The notes beneath the pieces were generated by a model. It was not told the DNA's origin, did not search any database, and was given only the letters and a program-made list of their open reading frames with translations. This document shows, in pieces, positions 44,620 to 55,080 of a stretch of 64,000 nucleotides of DNA. Both the position numbers and the translations under genes were made by a program. The stretch comes from Gigaspora margarita. Lineage: Eukaryota > Glomeromycota > Glomeromycetes > Diversisporales > Gigasporaceae. Where the stretch lies: the NCBI GenBank assembly GCA_009809945.1, contig WTPW01000420.1, positions 62,001 to 126,000 on the forward strand, written 5' to 3'. Each line of letters begins with the position of its first letter. Position 1 is the stretch's first letter.

Positions 44620-45130
44620 ATCATTGATTGGTAGGGAGTTGCCTGCTGAGTTTTAAATTTGAATAAACATGATTATGTAATAATACATAAAAAAATAACA
44701 GTAAGAAATTTTTTCATGATCATATGAGTTTGTCGGATAAATCCAGATATATTTTCATATCCAAATATATACTATATTTATATCTGAATATATTTTTTAT
44801 CCAGATATATATATTTATATCTGAATACATTTTAGTTATCGTGCAAACTCATATGATCATGAAAAAATTTCTTACTGTTATTTTTTCTATGTTATTACGT
44901 AATCACAACAATTCCAAATTAAAACCCAGTTAGCCAATCACAACTTTTAAATCATGATTATAATTGCACGATAACATCGATATTGGATCATGCGATGATA
45001 AATATCATGAAATTTGTTCTGTCAGAACAAATGATTGGTCAAAACGTGCCGCTATGCAGCACGTGTCAGCCAATCAATTCTCTGACAAAACAATTTTCAT
45101 GATATTAATCGTTGCATGACCAATATCTTA
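44620..45130. repeat. Two further palindromes inside the 1 kb insertion
   Basis: 44620-44950: CAGTAAGAAATTTTTTCATG then ATCATATGAGTTTG pairs with its inverse at 44842-44880; the outer arms include TGATTGGTAGGGAGTTGCC. 44970-45130: ATATTGGATCATGCGATGAT pairs with ATCGTTGCATGACCAATAT around a core with TGTTCTGTCAGAACAA and CACGTGTCAGCCAATCA. These look like foldback elements that share subterminal sites. Confidence 0.55.
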
Positions 45131-45886
45131 TAAATACTGTATATTTATATTTGGATTTAAAATAGATTAATCCAGATATTTTTTTGATTTTATTTATATC
45201 CAGATAATATAAATGTATCCAGATTCTAACTCTAAGTTATAGAGCTCAATTTTCTGATTCTAATGGTAGCTAAATAATCAAAATCAACCCAGTGGATCCC
45301 AAGATATTTGGGATCAAATAAGAGAACATAAGGATTGGTTATACAAAACACTATAGAAAAAATCGACAAATGAAAAATCGTGATTTGCGCAAAATTTTAT
45401 TATCAGAATTGACTTTGGGCTCTTGAGCAAACTTATTCTTTGGCCTAAAAAAATGCTAGTTTCATAAGACGTGTTTTATCATTTTCTTAGTAAAAATTTT
45501 CACTACGATAAAAAACTTTTCAAAACGTATGTAAAAAAAACAAATATTATATAAGTTAGAAAAAACCGTCAAACGAAAAATCGTGATTTGCGCAAAATTT
45601 TAATATTACAATTGAAATTAGGCTCTTAAGTAAACTTTTTCTTTGGCTCAAAAAAAATGCTAGTTTCTTAAGACGTGTTTTATTATTTTCTTAGTAAAAA
45701 TTTTCATTATTATAAAAAAAAGTTTCAAAACGTATGTAAAGAAAAATAAATAGTTTGTGTAATAGTGGATTTGCTGATCCTTATGTTCTCTTCTTTGATC
45801 CCAAGTATCTTGGGATCCACTGGGCCGATTTTGATCATTTAACCACTATTAGAATCAGAAAAATGAGCTCTACAACTTTCAATTAG

Positions 45887-46447
45887 TAGTGTTCCAAGCC
45901 GATTAAGCTAGCCGCTTAGCCGGTAGCTTAGCTGCTTAGCCAGCTGATAGTTTGCCTAGCCGGCTAATAATGGCTAATAATGCCAATTCCTAAATTTTAT
46001 AGTGTAACTAAAATTTGAATAAATATAGGATTTCTTTAATTATACAAGATTTTCTCAACTTAGAAACATGTATTAATTTTCAGTTTTATTCACAATGGAT
46101 CGATTTTTATCTTAGTTCAGAACATAACAACAGCAATAAATCATAATTATTTAAATTAATTATTGATTTTGCAAGTACTGAAGATAGTCTAAGCTGATCA
46201 AATCGGCATAGTTTCATTATTCGGCAAACTATTAATCTATCTTTATTGGGTACCTTTATGTTAAGGAAAACTTTTCATTATAAATTTTAGTTGTAGAACC
46301 AACTTTTAATGTTAAGTATGTAGAGAATTTTTAACATACTACAGACTCATAATTTTGGATCAGCACTATACTATCAGCTAAGCCGCTAAGCCATTAAAAA
46401 TTTAACGGCTTAGCCTAGCCATAAAAATTAATCAGCTTGTAACACTA
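45887..46447. mobile_element. hAT-like MITE with GCTTAGCCGGCT array
   Basis: A perfect 8-bp TSD TCAATTAG at 45879-45886 and 46448-46455. The ends are TAGTGTTCCAAGCCGATTAA and TAGTGTTACAAGCTGATTAA (reverse complement). The left subterminal region repeats TAGCCGCTTAGCCGG and GCTTAGCCAGCTG. The right has AGCTAAGCCGCTAAGCC and GGCTTAGCCTAGCC. 561 bp, non-coding. It splits the 44110-46555 element. Confidence 0.9.
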
Positions 46448-46959
46448 TCAATTAGAGGCCAAAGAAGGTTTACTTATTAGTTTTAGAGTTAGGATTAAAG
46501 ATATAATATATTAAATATTAAAAATAGAAATTTTGTATAACTATAGTAATTATTTATACATAGTACTCTAAACGTGACAGTGCATGAATTGTGTAACTGT
46601 CAGTGTTTTTAAATATATAAATAGATAGATAATGAGAAATTTCTTGAATATATAAATTCACTATAGTAAAAAAAAATAATACATTATATTTATATATTTA
46701 TTTATTTAGATATTTGATAGATGTTAATAACTTATTTAAAAACTAAATCTACAAGCTGGGCCAAGTCAATAACATTTTCAACATTATATATATAAAAATC
46801 AAATATAAAGTTTTTAAAAAAAATATACATATGAAGTTATAGTCTTATTATTATAAATAACTTACCTTTTTATATAGTTTAATTAAATAAATTATTTTAT
46901 TTCATTATTAATAATTATTAAATAAAATCAAAATTAAAAATAACTAAAAGTATAAAAGT

Positions 46960-47170
46960 ATAAGTGTGAAAAAGAGAATAAGAGAGTGAAAATAAAAGTG
47001 AGAAAGAGTAAAAAGAAGTAAGAAAGAGTGAAAAAGAATAAGAGAGAGAGTAGAGTGCGAGAAAGAGAGTAAGAAAGAGTGAGAGGGTGAGAGTGAGAAA
47101 GAGTAAGAGAAAGTGAAAAAGAAAGAATGAGAAAGAGAAAAAGTGAAAAAGAAAGGAGAAAGAGTGAAAT
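46960..47170. repeat. GAGAAAGAGTGA minisatellite
   Basis: A purine-only tract of GAGAAAGAGTRA-type units of about 12 bp. The Ser/Phe/Leu-rich minus ORF (46918-47190) is its translation and not a gene. It lies just inside the right end of the 3.96 kb hAT-like element. Confidence 0.8.
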
Positions 47171-47779
47171 TTTTTTTCTAATTGAGACATAAAAAAATTT
47201 TTGAGAACATTAAATTAAATAAACATGTTCTCATGAGAACATAAATTTCAAAACAGATTTCCAATACTGCTTAGGATATATATTGCAAGAATGCCATGAT
47301 AACCAAAAGCTGAGTAGTAATGTAAGAACATTATATATAGAAAGTTAGGTTTTTCTGCTATAGTAGCAGTGCAAGAACTTAAATTTAGGCTTCATAATTG
47401 ATTGTATTAGCAGGCAATAAGCTAATAGTAAAAAAAATTTAGGCTTTGCAGTTGCAAATAGTGCAAGAACCTTTATGTGAAGAAAAGACTTCACAGCTAC
47501 AAGAACTTTATATAGGGAGAATTAGGCTTCATGTTTACAATAATCCTAAAAAAAAAGCCTTTATAGCTACAAGATCTTAGATAAAAAGAATATCAAAGCA
47601 GATACAACAAGACAACTATGACTTTAAACTTTATTATTATAGAATTTTGCTATATATCAAACTATAGTGCCTTATTTAGCAAGGATATAAATGTGATAAA
47701 AAGTCTAATGTTTATAGCTTTAGAGTAAATCTTTAGAAATTCAAGCAGAAGACCATCTTTCTTATCCTTTGAATTAGTA

Positions 47780-48520
47780 TTTTCATTTGTTGCACATATT
47801 TCTAGTAAACAGAGAAAAATATATACTCTATTTTTTCCAATTCTCTTTTTTTCTCCATGTGTGTACATCAAATTCAATAAAGCTAATCCAAGCAAGAATA
47901 ATAGCTCTATACATAGACAATAGTCATGCTAGGGTTATTATCACCTACCTGATTTGTATTTTTAAGATAGTATTTAAGAATTAGATAGATTATTGTAATA
48001 AGTGGTGCATGTTTTCTTTATTGTCCGATTTTGTTCCAACTCTTTCATATATGGTCCCACCTATTAATCACTCTAGATAATAGAAGATGGGTGAAAAAAG
48101 GAAAAAAGGAACAATGATAAGAAGATAGCAAAAAAGCAAGAAGATGAAAAAGAAGAAAATAAGGATGATGAAAGGAAAAAAAGCTTGGCGAACATTAAGA
48201 AAATAAAAATACAGGTATACAAATAAACAAGCAGGTGTGTATACCTGGGTAATATTGTATGATAAAAAGCAGGTAAAAGAAATAGAGAAGAAGGGTAAGT
48301 ATGAATTGAAAATGTGATATTTGAGGACTTGCTCTGTGACTCACCTAATGTTAAGTAATAGAAAAAATGAGATATGAAATATAAAATGCTTAGGACTTGC
48401 TTAGTAATCTACTCCATGACTTTCATCATAGAATATGTAATGAAAAAGAAGTAAAAACATAAGAGATTGAGGGCTTGCTATGGCATTGCCCCATGACTCT
48501 TATGTAGAGTGATAAAAAAA
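47780..48520. repeat. Dispersed repeat with GGACTTGCT units, copy 2
   Basis: Shares AGTCATGCTAGGGTTATTAT, CACCTACCTGATTTGTAT, GAATTAGATAGATTATTGTA and AAGTGGTGCATGTTTTC with 41560-41700. It is followed by three or more units with GAGGACTTGCTCTGTGACTC, TAGGACTTGCTTAGTAATCT and GAGGGCTTGCTATGGC, each leading to CCATGACT. Units are about 80-115 bp and diverged. Another half unit lies at 48825-48900. Confidence 0.5.
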
Positions 48521-48909
48521 AAATTAGAAGTATAATATGCTTAATTGCCAATCTGGATAAAATTAGCATTATTTTTATATTTAAATTGGGGCAAAACAAA
48601 TATATAGCCAATGTAGTATGAAATCTGAATCTGGCCTGTATATATAAAATTTTATATAATTTAAAGAAATTTGAAGATTTTTTACTTATATCTTTCTACT
48701 ACTGGACCAGTTTTAATGATTTTTTACTAGTAGAAGTGTAAGAAACTTTCTACAACTTTATTTAGAGACAAAAATAATAATTTTTAGTATTAAAAAAAAA
48801 AAAAAAAAAAACAAAAGAGAGAAAAACAGACTTGCTTGCTAACTAGTGAATAGTCTTGTTTAGCAACTTATTTCACAATACTTATCTAGTGTTTATACAT
48901 CAAAAAAAG

Positions 48910-49300
48910 GAAAAAGAAAGAAAAAAGTAGAAATTATGAAAAAAGTAGAAATTATAAATCAAGTGGAATAAGGGTCAAAAATAGGTATATAATAGGTAGT
49001 TGAATGAAATGAGAAAAAGCAAGAAGTAATTGAAAAAGCTAAAGAATAGAAGAAGTCAAAAAGCAGACAAAGCCAAAGAAGCAAAGAAGCTAAGGAAGCA
49101 GAAGAAGGAAAAATGAAAGAACAGAAGAAGCCAAAAATGGATGGAGTCAAAGAAAAGGAAAAGCCAAGAAAGTAGAAGAAGGGAAGCTGAAATAACAGAA
49201 GAAGCTAAAGGAACAGAAGAAGCTAAAAGAATGGAAGCAGCTGAGGAACAGAAGAAGCAGAGAAAGTGGGAAGAAGCAAAAGTGGAAAATGTATAGGGAG
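48910..49300 (+). repeat. Purine-rich AGAAGCNAAAGAA repeat
   Basis: A/G-rich tract with AGAAGCCAAAGAAGC-type units. A plus frame reads KKLKEQKKLKEWKQLRNRR after one stop, with a possible coiled-coil composition. The repeat explains it as well as a gene would. The minus ORFs over it (Ser/Phe/Leu-rich) are shadows. Confidence 0.5.
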
Positions 49301-50350
49301 TTTTTTTTCTTAAGTAAGTGAATGTACTATCATAGTGGATTACATACATGCCCAAGTTTTGATTCTCTTTTGTCTTCATCATGTGACCAACACACAACAC
49401 CTGATTAAGTTGTAGTTATGTTTGAGAGTATGTTGGTGCCAGAAGTCACAGTATGGCACTACTCCCATATGTGTATCTTCATCAAATCCAATAAAATTGG
49501 TCCAAGTGATATCCCTATAATCTACTAGTTAGATTTTATGTCTTTATCTCAGGTGATCCGATGATTATTGTCACCTGACTCATCCCTCTAGAACTTTTTT
49601 CTAATAGTAGCACAACTTCTCTAGAAAAGTAGTTCTATCACTTGAGATGTTTGGATTCTTTGAAAATATTCTATTTATGTTAAGTTTGTTACATTTGTCT
49701 CTTGGGTTGGGTTGGTTGTCATATTTTTTTTGTTGTGTTTTCAAAATGTTTCTGATATTTTTAATCTGTTTTTTTCATACTGTAATATATGTAAAGTACT
49801 TTATACTTTCATAATAAAAGGATCTCATGCTTGTGTTTGTAGACTTTAGGTCTTGGCAAACTACCTTCTACTAGTATTTTATTGATCTGTTGGAGTCAGC
49901 ATGCAGCTGAACAAAGTGATCATTGATCATATGCAATAGAATTTTAAATAAACCTGTATGATATTTCTACCCAATACACTATCAATCAACAAATCAAAAA
50001 TCTTATTAAAATTCAATTTGGTACAAGATATCTGAATCTTAAAATATAAACTCCTTTTTTTAAAAACTACAGAAATAGGAGAAATAAATATATAAAATGT
50101 AGTTATATCAGTCATTACAAATGTGAAAAAACAAGGTGCTTTGTAGAATAGTTCTATATTAAAATCTAATGCAATTAACTTTCAAGAATCTGATATAATT
50201 TAAAAGATTACCTTGTGATGCTTTGAATTTTGTGTTTTAATAAATTTTTTTTATGAAATTTTTCTATAACTTTTTGATACAAGTTGCAGCTGTAAAATTA
50301 TTATGTACAAATGCCCTAGTCAATTGGTTGGAATAGATAGAGAATAGATT
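49300..50350. other. No gene supported
   Basis: Contains a fragment (49490-49600) of the dispersed repeat family at 41560 and 47780. A 62-codon minus ORF (49927-50115) reads SCTKLNFNKIFDLLIDSVLG, which may be a retroelement scrap but has no supporting context. Confidence 0.35.
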
Positions 50351-50355
50351 TTGAT

Positions 50356-51010
50356 TACTGTATTACCATGAAATAATGTGCACCTGTGCAGTGTTTTGAT
50401 CATCTGTGTGCAATTTTGAGTGCGCACACGTGCGCTATTTTGAGGTAACCTGATTTTTTATCCTGTACCAGTGCTGAAAATCTAAACCTTAATATATATA
50501 TATATATATATAAACAATTAACCTATTGTTGAACTTCTATGTAGCAATAGTAAAAAGCTAAGTATTTATTTTTTAAAACCTGCACATATATAAAGCATCG
50601 CCTTTAGATTATGAACCTATTTTTCTTTGTTCTTTGGCATCATTACACAGCACTCTACGGCCATTATAGTTCTAACTTTAAAAAAGATGTGCATAAAACA
50701 TTCGTTTATTATCAAAAATTATATTCCAGTATTAAAATCAAAAAGAATGGCCATAACAATTTATTATCCTGCTAGGATAAGGGTAGCGATAATTGAACAT
50801 TTAATAATAGCTATTCTTGAAGTAACTAAAGCTAAAAGAATAAATATGAAGCATTCGTTGAACACTTTTATTCAATTATATAGTATTCTATATATGGTGT
50901 GCGTTATTTCGGGACATGCATGGGCATTATTTCGAAACCCAGTATGGTATTTTTAGGGGATGCAATTTTCAAAATAATGCCCATGATCATTTTTTCGTGG
51001 TAATACAGTA
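50356..51010. mobile_element. TIR element, GCGCATTATT family, containing Sel1 fragment
   Basis: The left end TACTGTATTACCATGAAATA and the right end (reverse complement TACTGTATTACCACGAAAAA) are followed by ATG..CA and by CAATTTTGAG/GCATTATTTTGAA motifs. Inner CGCACACGTGCGCTATTTTG and GTGCGTTATTTCGGG are typical of the family. The middle third is not family-specific: it contains a Sel1-repeat relic (50655-50895). The termini match over about 20 bp. No clear TSD is seen. Confidence 0.6.
50655..50895 (+). pseudogene. Sel1-repeat fragment inside TIR element
   Basis: In one plus frame FKKDVHKTFVYYQKLYSSIK reads as the second half of a Sel1 unit (VxKDxxKAFxYYQKSAExG). It is followed by GHNNLLSC, a stop, then a DKGS... 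continuation, and later KNKYEAFVEH. The overlapping 109-codon ORF in another frame is a shadow. At least one stop and one frameshift. Being enclosed by TIRs, it is either a captured gene piece or an element inserted around it. Confidence 0.5.
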
Positions 51011-52120
51011 GTAAAAAATTGTTTATCAAATTGACATGTGATGATAGTTTACAGTAATCAGCAGGAAAGTATTATCTATTTAAGAGTACCCATCATTCCA
51101 ATTAACAACAAATGAAGTTCAGACATCCTTTTTTTCATTGATTGACTTGAAAAAATAACTGTTCAAGGTATTTATTCATATAACCACAAATAGAAAAGGT
51201 ATATTTTGGTTTTTATTTATTGCAAGAAATTCTAAAAAAAGAAACAGAATTTAAAATTATTATTTTCTTTTTTCTTATAAAAACAATAATTGTTAAATTG
51301 TAATAATAATAAAAGTGGTTAACCAAGCATCAATTATAATCAATATTTCAATTTTTTCTACTACTTGAGCAACAACACGATTAGATATGCAGTAGAAACT
51401 CAAAGCATCAGAGCAAACTGTAATATAACTATGTTATAACTTATTGTTGCATTCGATTTTAAATTATGCCATATTGTAATCAGTATTATAAATTTAAAAT
51501 ATTTTTATTGGCGCAAATGCAAAAAAAACATGCACCAAAAAAAAATTTATATGCATGTTATATATGGGGTGTCCCTCTGATATATATGCAAATTTAAACC
51601 TATGTGTGCTGTGCCTACTGCATTGATACAATTTATATCACTGATTGTAATATTCATATTTACTTTATCAGTTATTGTTACAATATATTGTAATATTTCT
51701 ATTTATTGTTTTTATATGCCGTAACTTTATATAAATTTTTATATAGTTTTTTTACATATATAACTATATATATAAAGTACTGATATTGATATACATATAT
51801 ATTTATTACTTACATTAATAAATATTTAAGCGACTAAGTTTGCAGGAACCCAACCATTGGATTACTATATTCAATGTTTTGCTTTAATATTCAATAAAAA
51901 TTAAAATATAAACTGCCAGATAATATGAGTAATATAAAATGTGTTTGAATCTGTATATATTAGATTAGAAGGTATTTTTATATGATATATTATATAAAGT
52001 GCGTTCTATTATATGTTTTTGGCCTAAATTAGATTTAATTTAGGAAAACAGATAACAAATCGCATCTTTAATACTGTATTAATGATGCCTGACAAAATTA
52101 TTTTTGCGATAACAAATGAT
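51011..52120. other. No gene seen
   Basis: AT-rich, no notable repeats, no open frames with coding character. Confidence 0.45.
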
Positions 52121-52124
52121 ATCA

Positions 52125-52270
52125 TCATAGTTCGTTATGACAACTGACAAAATCCTGATAATTGATGAAACCTATAATGAATTGACAAAACCTATGATGT
52201 ATTGATGAAACCTATAACGTATTGATAAAACTCTTGACAAAACCTCTAATAATTGATGAAACATTGGCAA
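52125..52270. repeat. Minisatellite ATTGATGAAACCTATAA
   Basis: Six or seven degenerate units of about 20 bp: AATTGATGAAACCTATAATG, AATTGACAAAACCTATGATG, ATTGATGAAACCTATAACGT and similar. Confidence 0.7.
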
Positions 52271-52437
52271 CTGATTCAGCTAGTAATTAAGCAACAAGCT
52301 TCTATATAGTAATTTTAGATACACTAAACCTTAAATTGTTTCATTATAAGGTTTTATTGGCTTTTTTCTTTTTTCTTCTTTCGCATGTTCAATATATGTT
52401 GAGTTGATCTAGATTAGTCAAAATTTGTGCACACTAG

Positions 52438-52606
52438 TGTTCCTATGAACCTGAACTGAACTGAACTTAGGTCAAGTTCAGGTTCAGGTTCAGGTTCAGT
52501 ATTGAACCTGAACATTTTTTAAAAGTATTGAACTTTTAGAGCAGGTTCAGGTTCAGTTCAGGTTCAGTTCATAAGTTCATGAACATGTTCAGGTTCAGTC
52601 TAGTGT
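52438..52606. mobile_element. GGTTCAGGTTCA repeat element, copy 1
   Basis: Starts TAGTGTTCCTATGAACC and is filled with GAACCTGAACTGAACT and AGGTTCAGGTTCAGG in both orientations. It shares GTATTGAACTTTTAGAGCAG with copy 2 at 53926-54113. It ends near TCTAGTGTTCATATGAA. No matching 8-bp TSD could be read, but the organisation is like the hAT-like MITEs. Confidence 0.55.
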
Positions 52607-52619
52607 TCATATGAATTAG

Positions 52620-52770
52620 TGATTCTAGATTTGTGTCCGGGTTTGGTCTGGTCCAGACCAGACTCAAACTCTAAATTTTATTATTTAAAACTTTATATTA
52701 AACTCAAACTCAATCATAGTTTGGTCAGGCTGGTCAAATTTTCAAACCAGTTTGAGTCTAAATAAAAATA
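52620..52770. repeat. GGTCTGGTCCAGACC-type segment
   Basis: GGTTTGGTCTGGTCCAGACC then AGACTCAAACTC on the left and GGTCAGGCTGGTC, AAACCAGTTTGAGTC on the right form an imperfect inverted repeat of about 140 bp. Possibly a further small MITE. Confidence 0.45.
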
Positions 52771-53890
52771 TATGTATTTTTTGATACTAAACAAGTTTAC
52801 TTAGAGTGAGAAGTATAAATCAGTTAGTAAAATTTAGAGAATCATAGCATTTTGTATAATTTTATTAATGAAATTATTAAAAATCGTATTTTGCATGAAA
52901 TTTTACTAATTGATCATAACTTCTTGCACTAAGTAAACTTATTAAGNACCAAAAAATACATTAAAACGATATATTTTACTTTACCTTTCTTAAAATTTGA
53001 AGAAAGAACGCTTAATTTTAGAAATTTTCATCAAAAATGCAAAATTAAGCATCTTTTCTTCAAATTTTAAGAAAAGCGAAATATAATATACCGATATGAT
53101 GTATTTTTTGGTGCTTAACAAGTTTACTTAGTACAAGAAGTTATGATCAATTAGTAAAATTTAGAGAATCATAGAATTTTGTATAATTTTATTAATAAAA
53201 TTATACAAATTTCTATGATACTCTAAATTTACTAATTGATCATAACTTCTTGCACTAAGTAANCTTGTTCAGCACCAAAAAATACATCATATCGNTATAT
53301 TATATTTCGCTTTTCTTAAAATATGAAGAAAAGATGCTTAATTTTGGAAATTTTCATCAAAAATTCAAATTTAAGCATCATTGACGCAAATTTTAAGGAA
53401 AATAAAATAAAATATACCGACATGATGTATGTTTTAGTGCTATACAAGTTTACTTAGAGCAAGAAGTTATGATCAATTAGTAAAATTTAGAGTATCATAG
53501 AAATTTGTATAATTTTATTAATAAAATTATACAAATTTCTATGATTCTCTAAATTTTACTGATTGAACATAACTTCTTGCTATAAGTAAACTTGTTTAGC
53601 GCTAAAAAATACATCATGTTGGTATATTTTATTTTATTTTCCTTAAAATTTGTGTCAAAGATGCTTAATTTTGAATTTTTGATGAAAATTTCTAAAATTA
53701 AGCATCTTTTCTTCATATTTTAAGAAAAGTAAAATAAAATATGCTGATTTGATGTATTTTTTGGTGCTGAACAAGTTTATTTAGTGCAAGAAGTTATGAT
53801 CAATTAGTAAAATTTAGAGTATTATAGAAATTTGTATAATTTTATTAATAAAATCATACAAAATGCTGAATTTTACTAATTGATTCAAAC
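52770..53890. repeat. Array of alternating inverted repeats, about 330 bp period
   Basis: Two modules alternate and flip. Module A is TTTTTGGTGCT, ACAAGTTTACTTAG, AAGTTATGATCAATTAGTAA, ATTTAGAGTATCATAG. Module B is AAATTAAGCATCTTTTCTTC, TTTTAAGAAAAG. A/A' pairs occur at about 52770-52950, 53090-53270, 53425-53600 and 53750-53890. B/B' pairs lie between them. Neighbouring modules can form long hairpins. Three ambiguous bases suggest the assembly had difficulty here. No coding frame. Confidence 0.7.
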
Positions 53891-53925
53891 TTTGTGATTT
53901 AGGTAAAAATGTGTATATATTATGA

Positions 53926-54113
53926 ACCTGAACATGTTCATGAACCTTGAACTGAACCTGAACTGAACTTTTTTTAAGTTCAGGTTCAGGTTCATGTTCA
54001 ATAATTTTAAGTTCAGGTTCAGTTCAGTATTGAACTTTTAGAGCAGGTTCAGGTTCAGGTTCAGGTTCATTGAACTTGAACCTGAACCTCTATTGAACTG
54101 AACTGAACTTCGG
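53926..54113. mobile_element. GGTTCAGGTTCA repeat element, copy 2
   Basis: Same motif set as copy 1: TATGAACCTGAACATGTTC on the left, TTCAGGTTCAGGTTCAGG inside. It ends GAACTTCGGAACCATA, whose reverse complement TATGGTTCCGAAG resembles the TAGTGTTCC end of copy 1. Direct orientation relative to copy 1, on the opposite side of the palindromic array. Confidence 0.5.
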
Positions 54114-54119
54114 AACCAT

Positions 54120-55080
54120 AGATACATTCAAATCACTCTCTGTGGTTTGGTTTGGTTGTTTAGGAAGTCTGTATTACCTTTATCCTTACGCATGCCCCAT
54201 ATTAAGGATAATAATCATATCCAGAGTAAAAATAAACAAAGATAAGTGTAAAAAGAAAATAAATGCAATATATGACATGCTTTCAAGAGAGGGAGTATGT
54301 GGATTCTAGACCATTTAATATGAGTCCCTGCATTATATTATTTCATTTATATAATATATTATTCAGAGGCCCTATCGCTTATAATAGAAACAAAATTTTT
54401 TGCTTGACTGCTAAAGAAATATAAGAACAAAAGAGTAAGATGGATACATTCATATCATTTACATAGTGTAGACTAGTGGTTTAAAACCCAGGAAGTCTGT
54501 TGGACCTTACTCTCCTTGCATACACCCTATGTGGAAGAATGATGATCTCACTCTCAGTTTAGATTATAAAAAAAAGAAATAGCATTAGTGGGTTAAAAAT
54601 CAAAACACTACAATTATATTTATTTATTATATCGATATATTCTGCTGTAATAATTTTACATAGCAGGTAAAGGAGCTGATAATTGCATCTCATTAAGCAC
54701 TGTATACATTGCTATTATTTGGTTTCATACCTGTAAACAAATATGTGCATTATTTTAACATAACCATATATATATAGGTCCATTGGCATTTTCTTATTTG
54801 TATGTATAGTACAAATTCTGAATTTGTAAATAAACTAAGTATGTGAGATAAAAATTTAGGGTTAGGGTCTTAGCATTAGAATATAAAGGGTAGAATGATG
54901 CTTACTATATGTGAAATTTTATAACCATCATTTTTAATTAGTGCACCAAGAGAGTTTCCATTCAAATTTAATGATATCAAGTAAGGTTTTGTTCGATAAA
55001 CTGTATTTTGTATAACTAAGCACTAAATTGTAACCTTTTGTTTTTTTATCTTGATATTCCTAAATATTGATTTAAATTAT
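54120..55080. repeat. Diverged direct repeat with AGGAAGTCTGT; otherwise no gene
   Basis: GATACATTCAAATCACT then TTTAGGAAGTCTGTATTACC (54120-54200) recurs as GATACATTCATATCATT then CCAGGAAGTCTGTTGGACC (54440-54530). ATTTAGGGTTAGGGTCTTAG lies at 54857. ATATGTGCATTATTTTAACA (54742) is a scrap of the GCGCATTATT family. Confidence 0.4.

Larger units (their letters stand above)
44235..45234. mobile_element. hAT-like element with AAATCTGGATA array
   Basis: A perfect TSD AGTTATAG at 44227-44234 and 45235-45242. The ends TAAAGATAGTAG and TAGAGTTAGAATC (reverse complement) are only partly alike. Subterminal AAATAAATCTGGATA units (about 8) occur on the left and TATATCCAGATA units on the right. The interior contains three further palindromes: 44468-44602, 44620-44950 and 44970-45130. 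The Phe/Tyr-rich ORFs on the minus strand are repeat translations. Confidence 0.75.
44110..46555. mobile_element. TATTTCCACTATAG element, interrupted twice
   Basis: The left end TTTGCTATTTCCACTATAAT and the right end with TTTTGTATAACTATAGTAAT are inverse. The interior blocks TGGATCCCAAGATATTTGGG, AAAATCGTGATTTGCGCAAA and AATGAGCTCTACAACTTTCA are the same as in the 29052-29973 element. Insertions at 44235-45234 and 45887-46447 sit at exact 8-bp duplications of this element's own sequence. Without them it is about 0.9 kb, like its relative. Confidence 0.7.
43308..47269. mobile_element. hAT-like element, 3.96 kb, perfect 8-bp TSD
   Basis: Flanked by identical CTTAGGAT copies at 43300-43307 and 47270-47277. 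The left end is CAGTGTTGGAAATC. The right end (reverse complement) is CAGTATTGGAAATC. Both are followed within 40 bp by ATGTTCTCATGAGAACAT, and more GAGAACATT motifs lie in both subterminal regions. CAG-starting TIRs with 8-bp TSD are characteristic of hAT. The interior holds a different TIR element (44110-46555), itself carrying two hAT-like insertions, and a GAGAAAGAGTGA minisatellite. Without the nested DNA it is about 1.5 kb and non-autonomous. Confidence 0.85.

Noticed and set aside
46918..47190. Ser/Phe/Leu-rich minus ORF resembling a membrane protein
   Set aside because: It is the complement of a purine-only GAGAAAGAGTGA minisatellite.
49056..49400. 114-codon minus ORF
   Set aside because: Ser/Phe/Leu low-complexity translation of an AGAAGC purine repeat.
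52770..53890. CRISPR-like array
   Set aside because: The repeats are long, inverted relative to each other and eukaryotic in context, with no short direct repeats and unique spacers.
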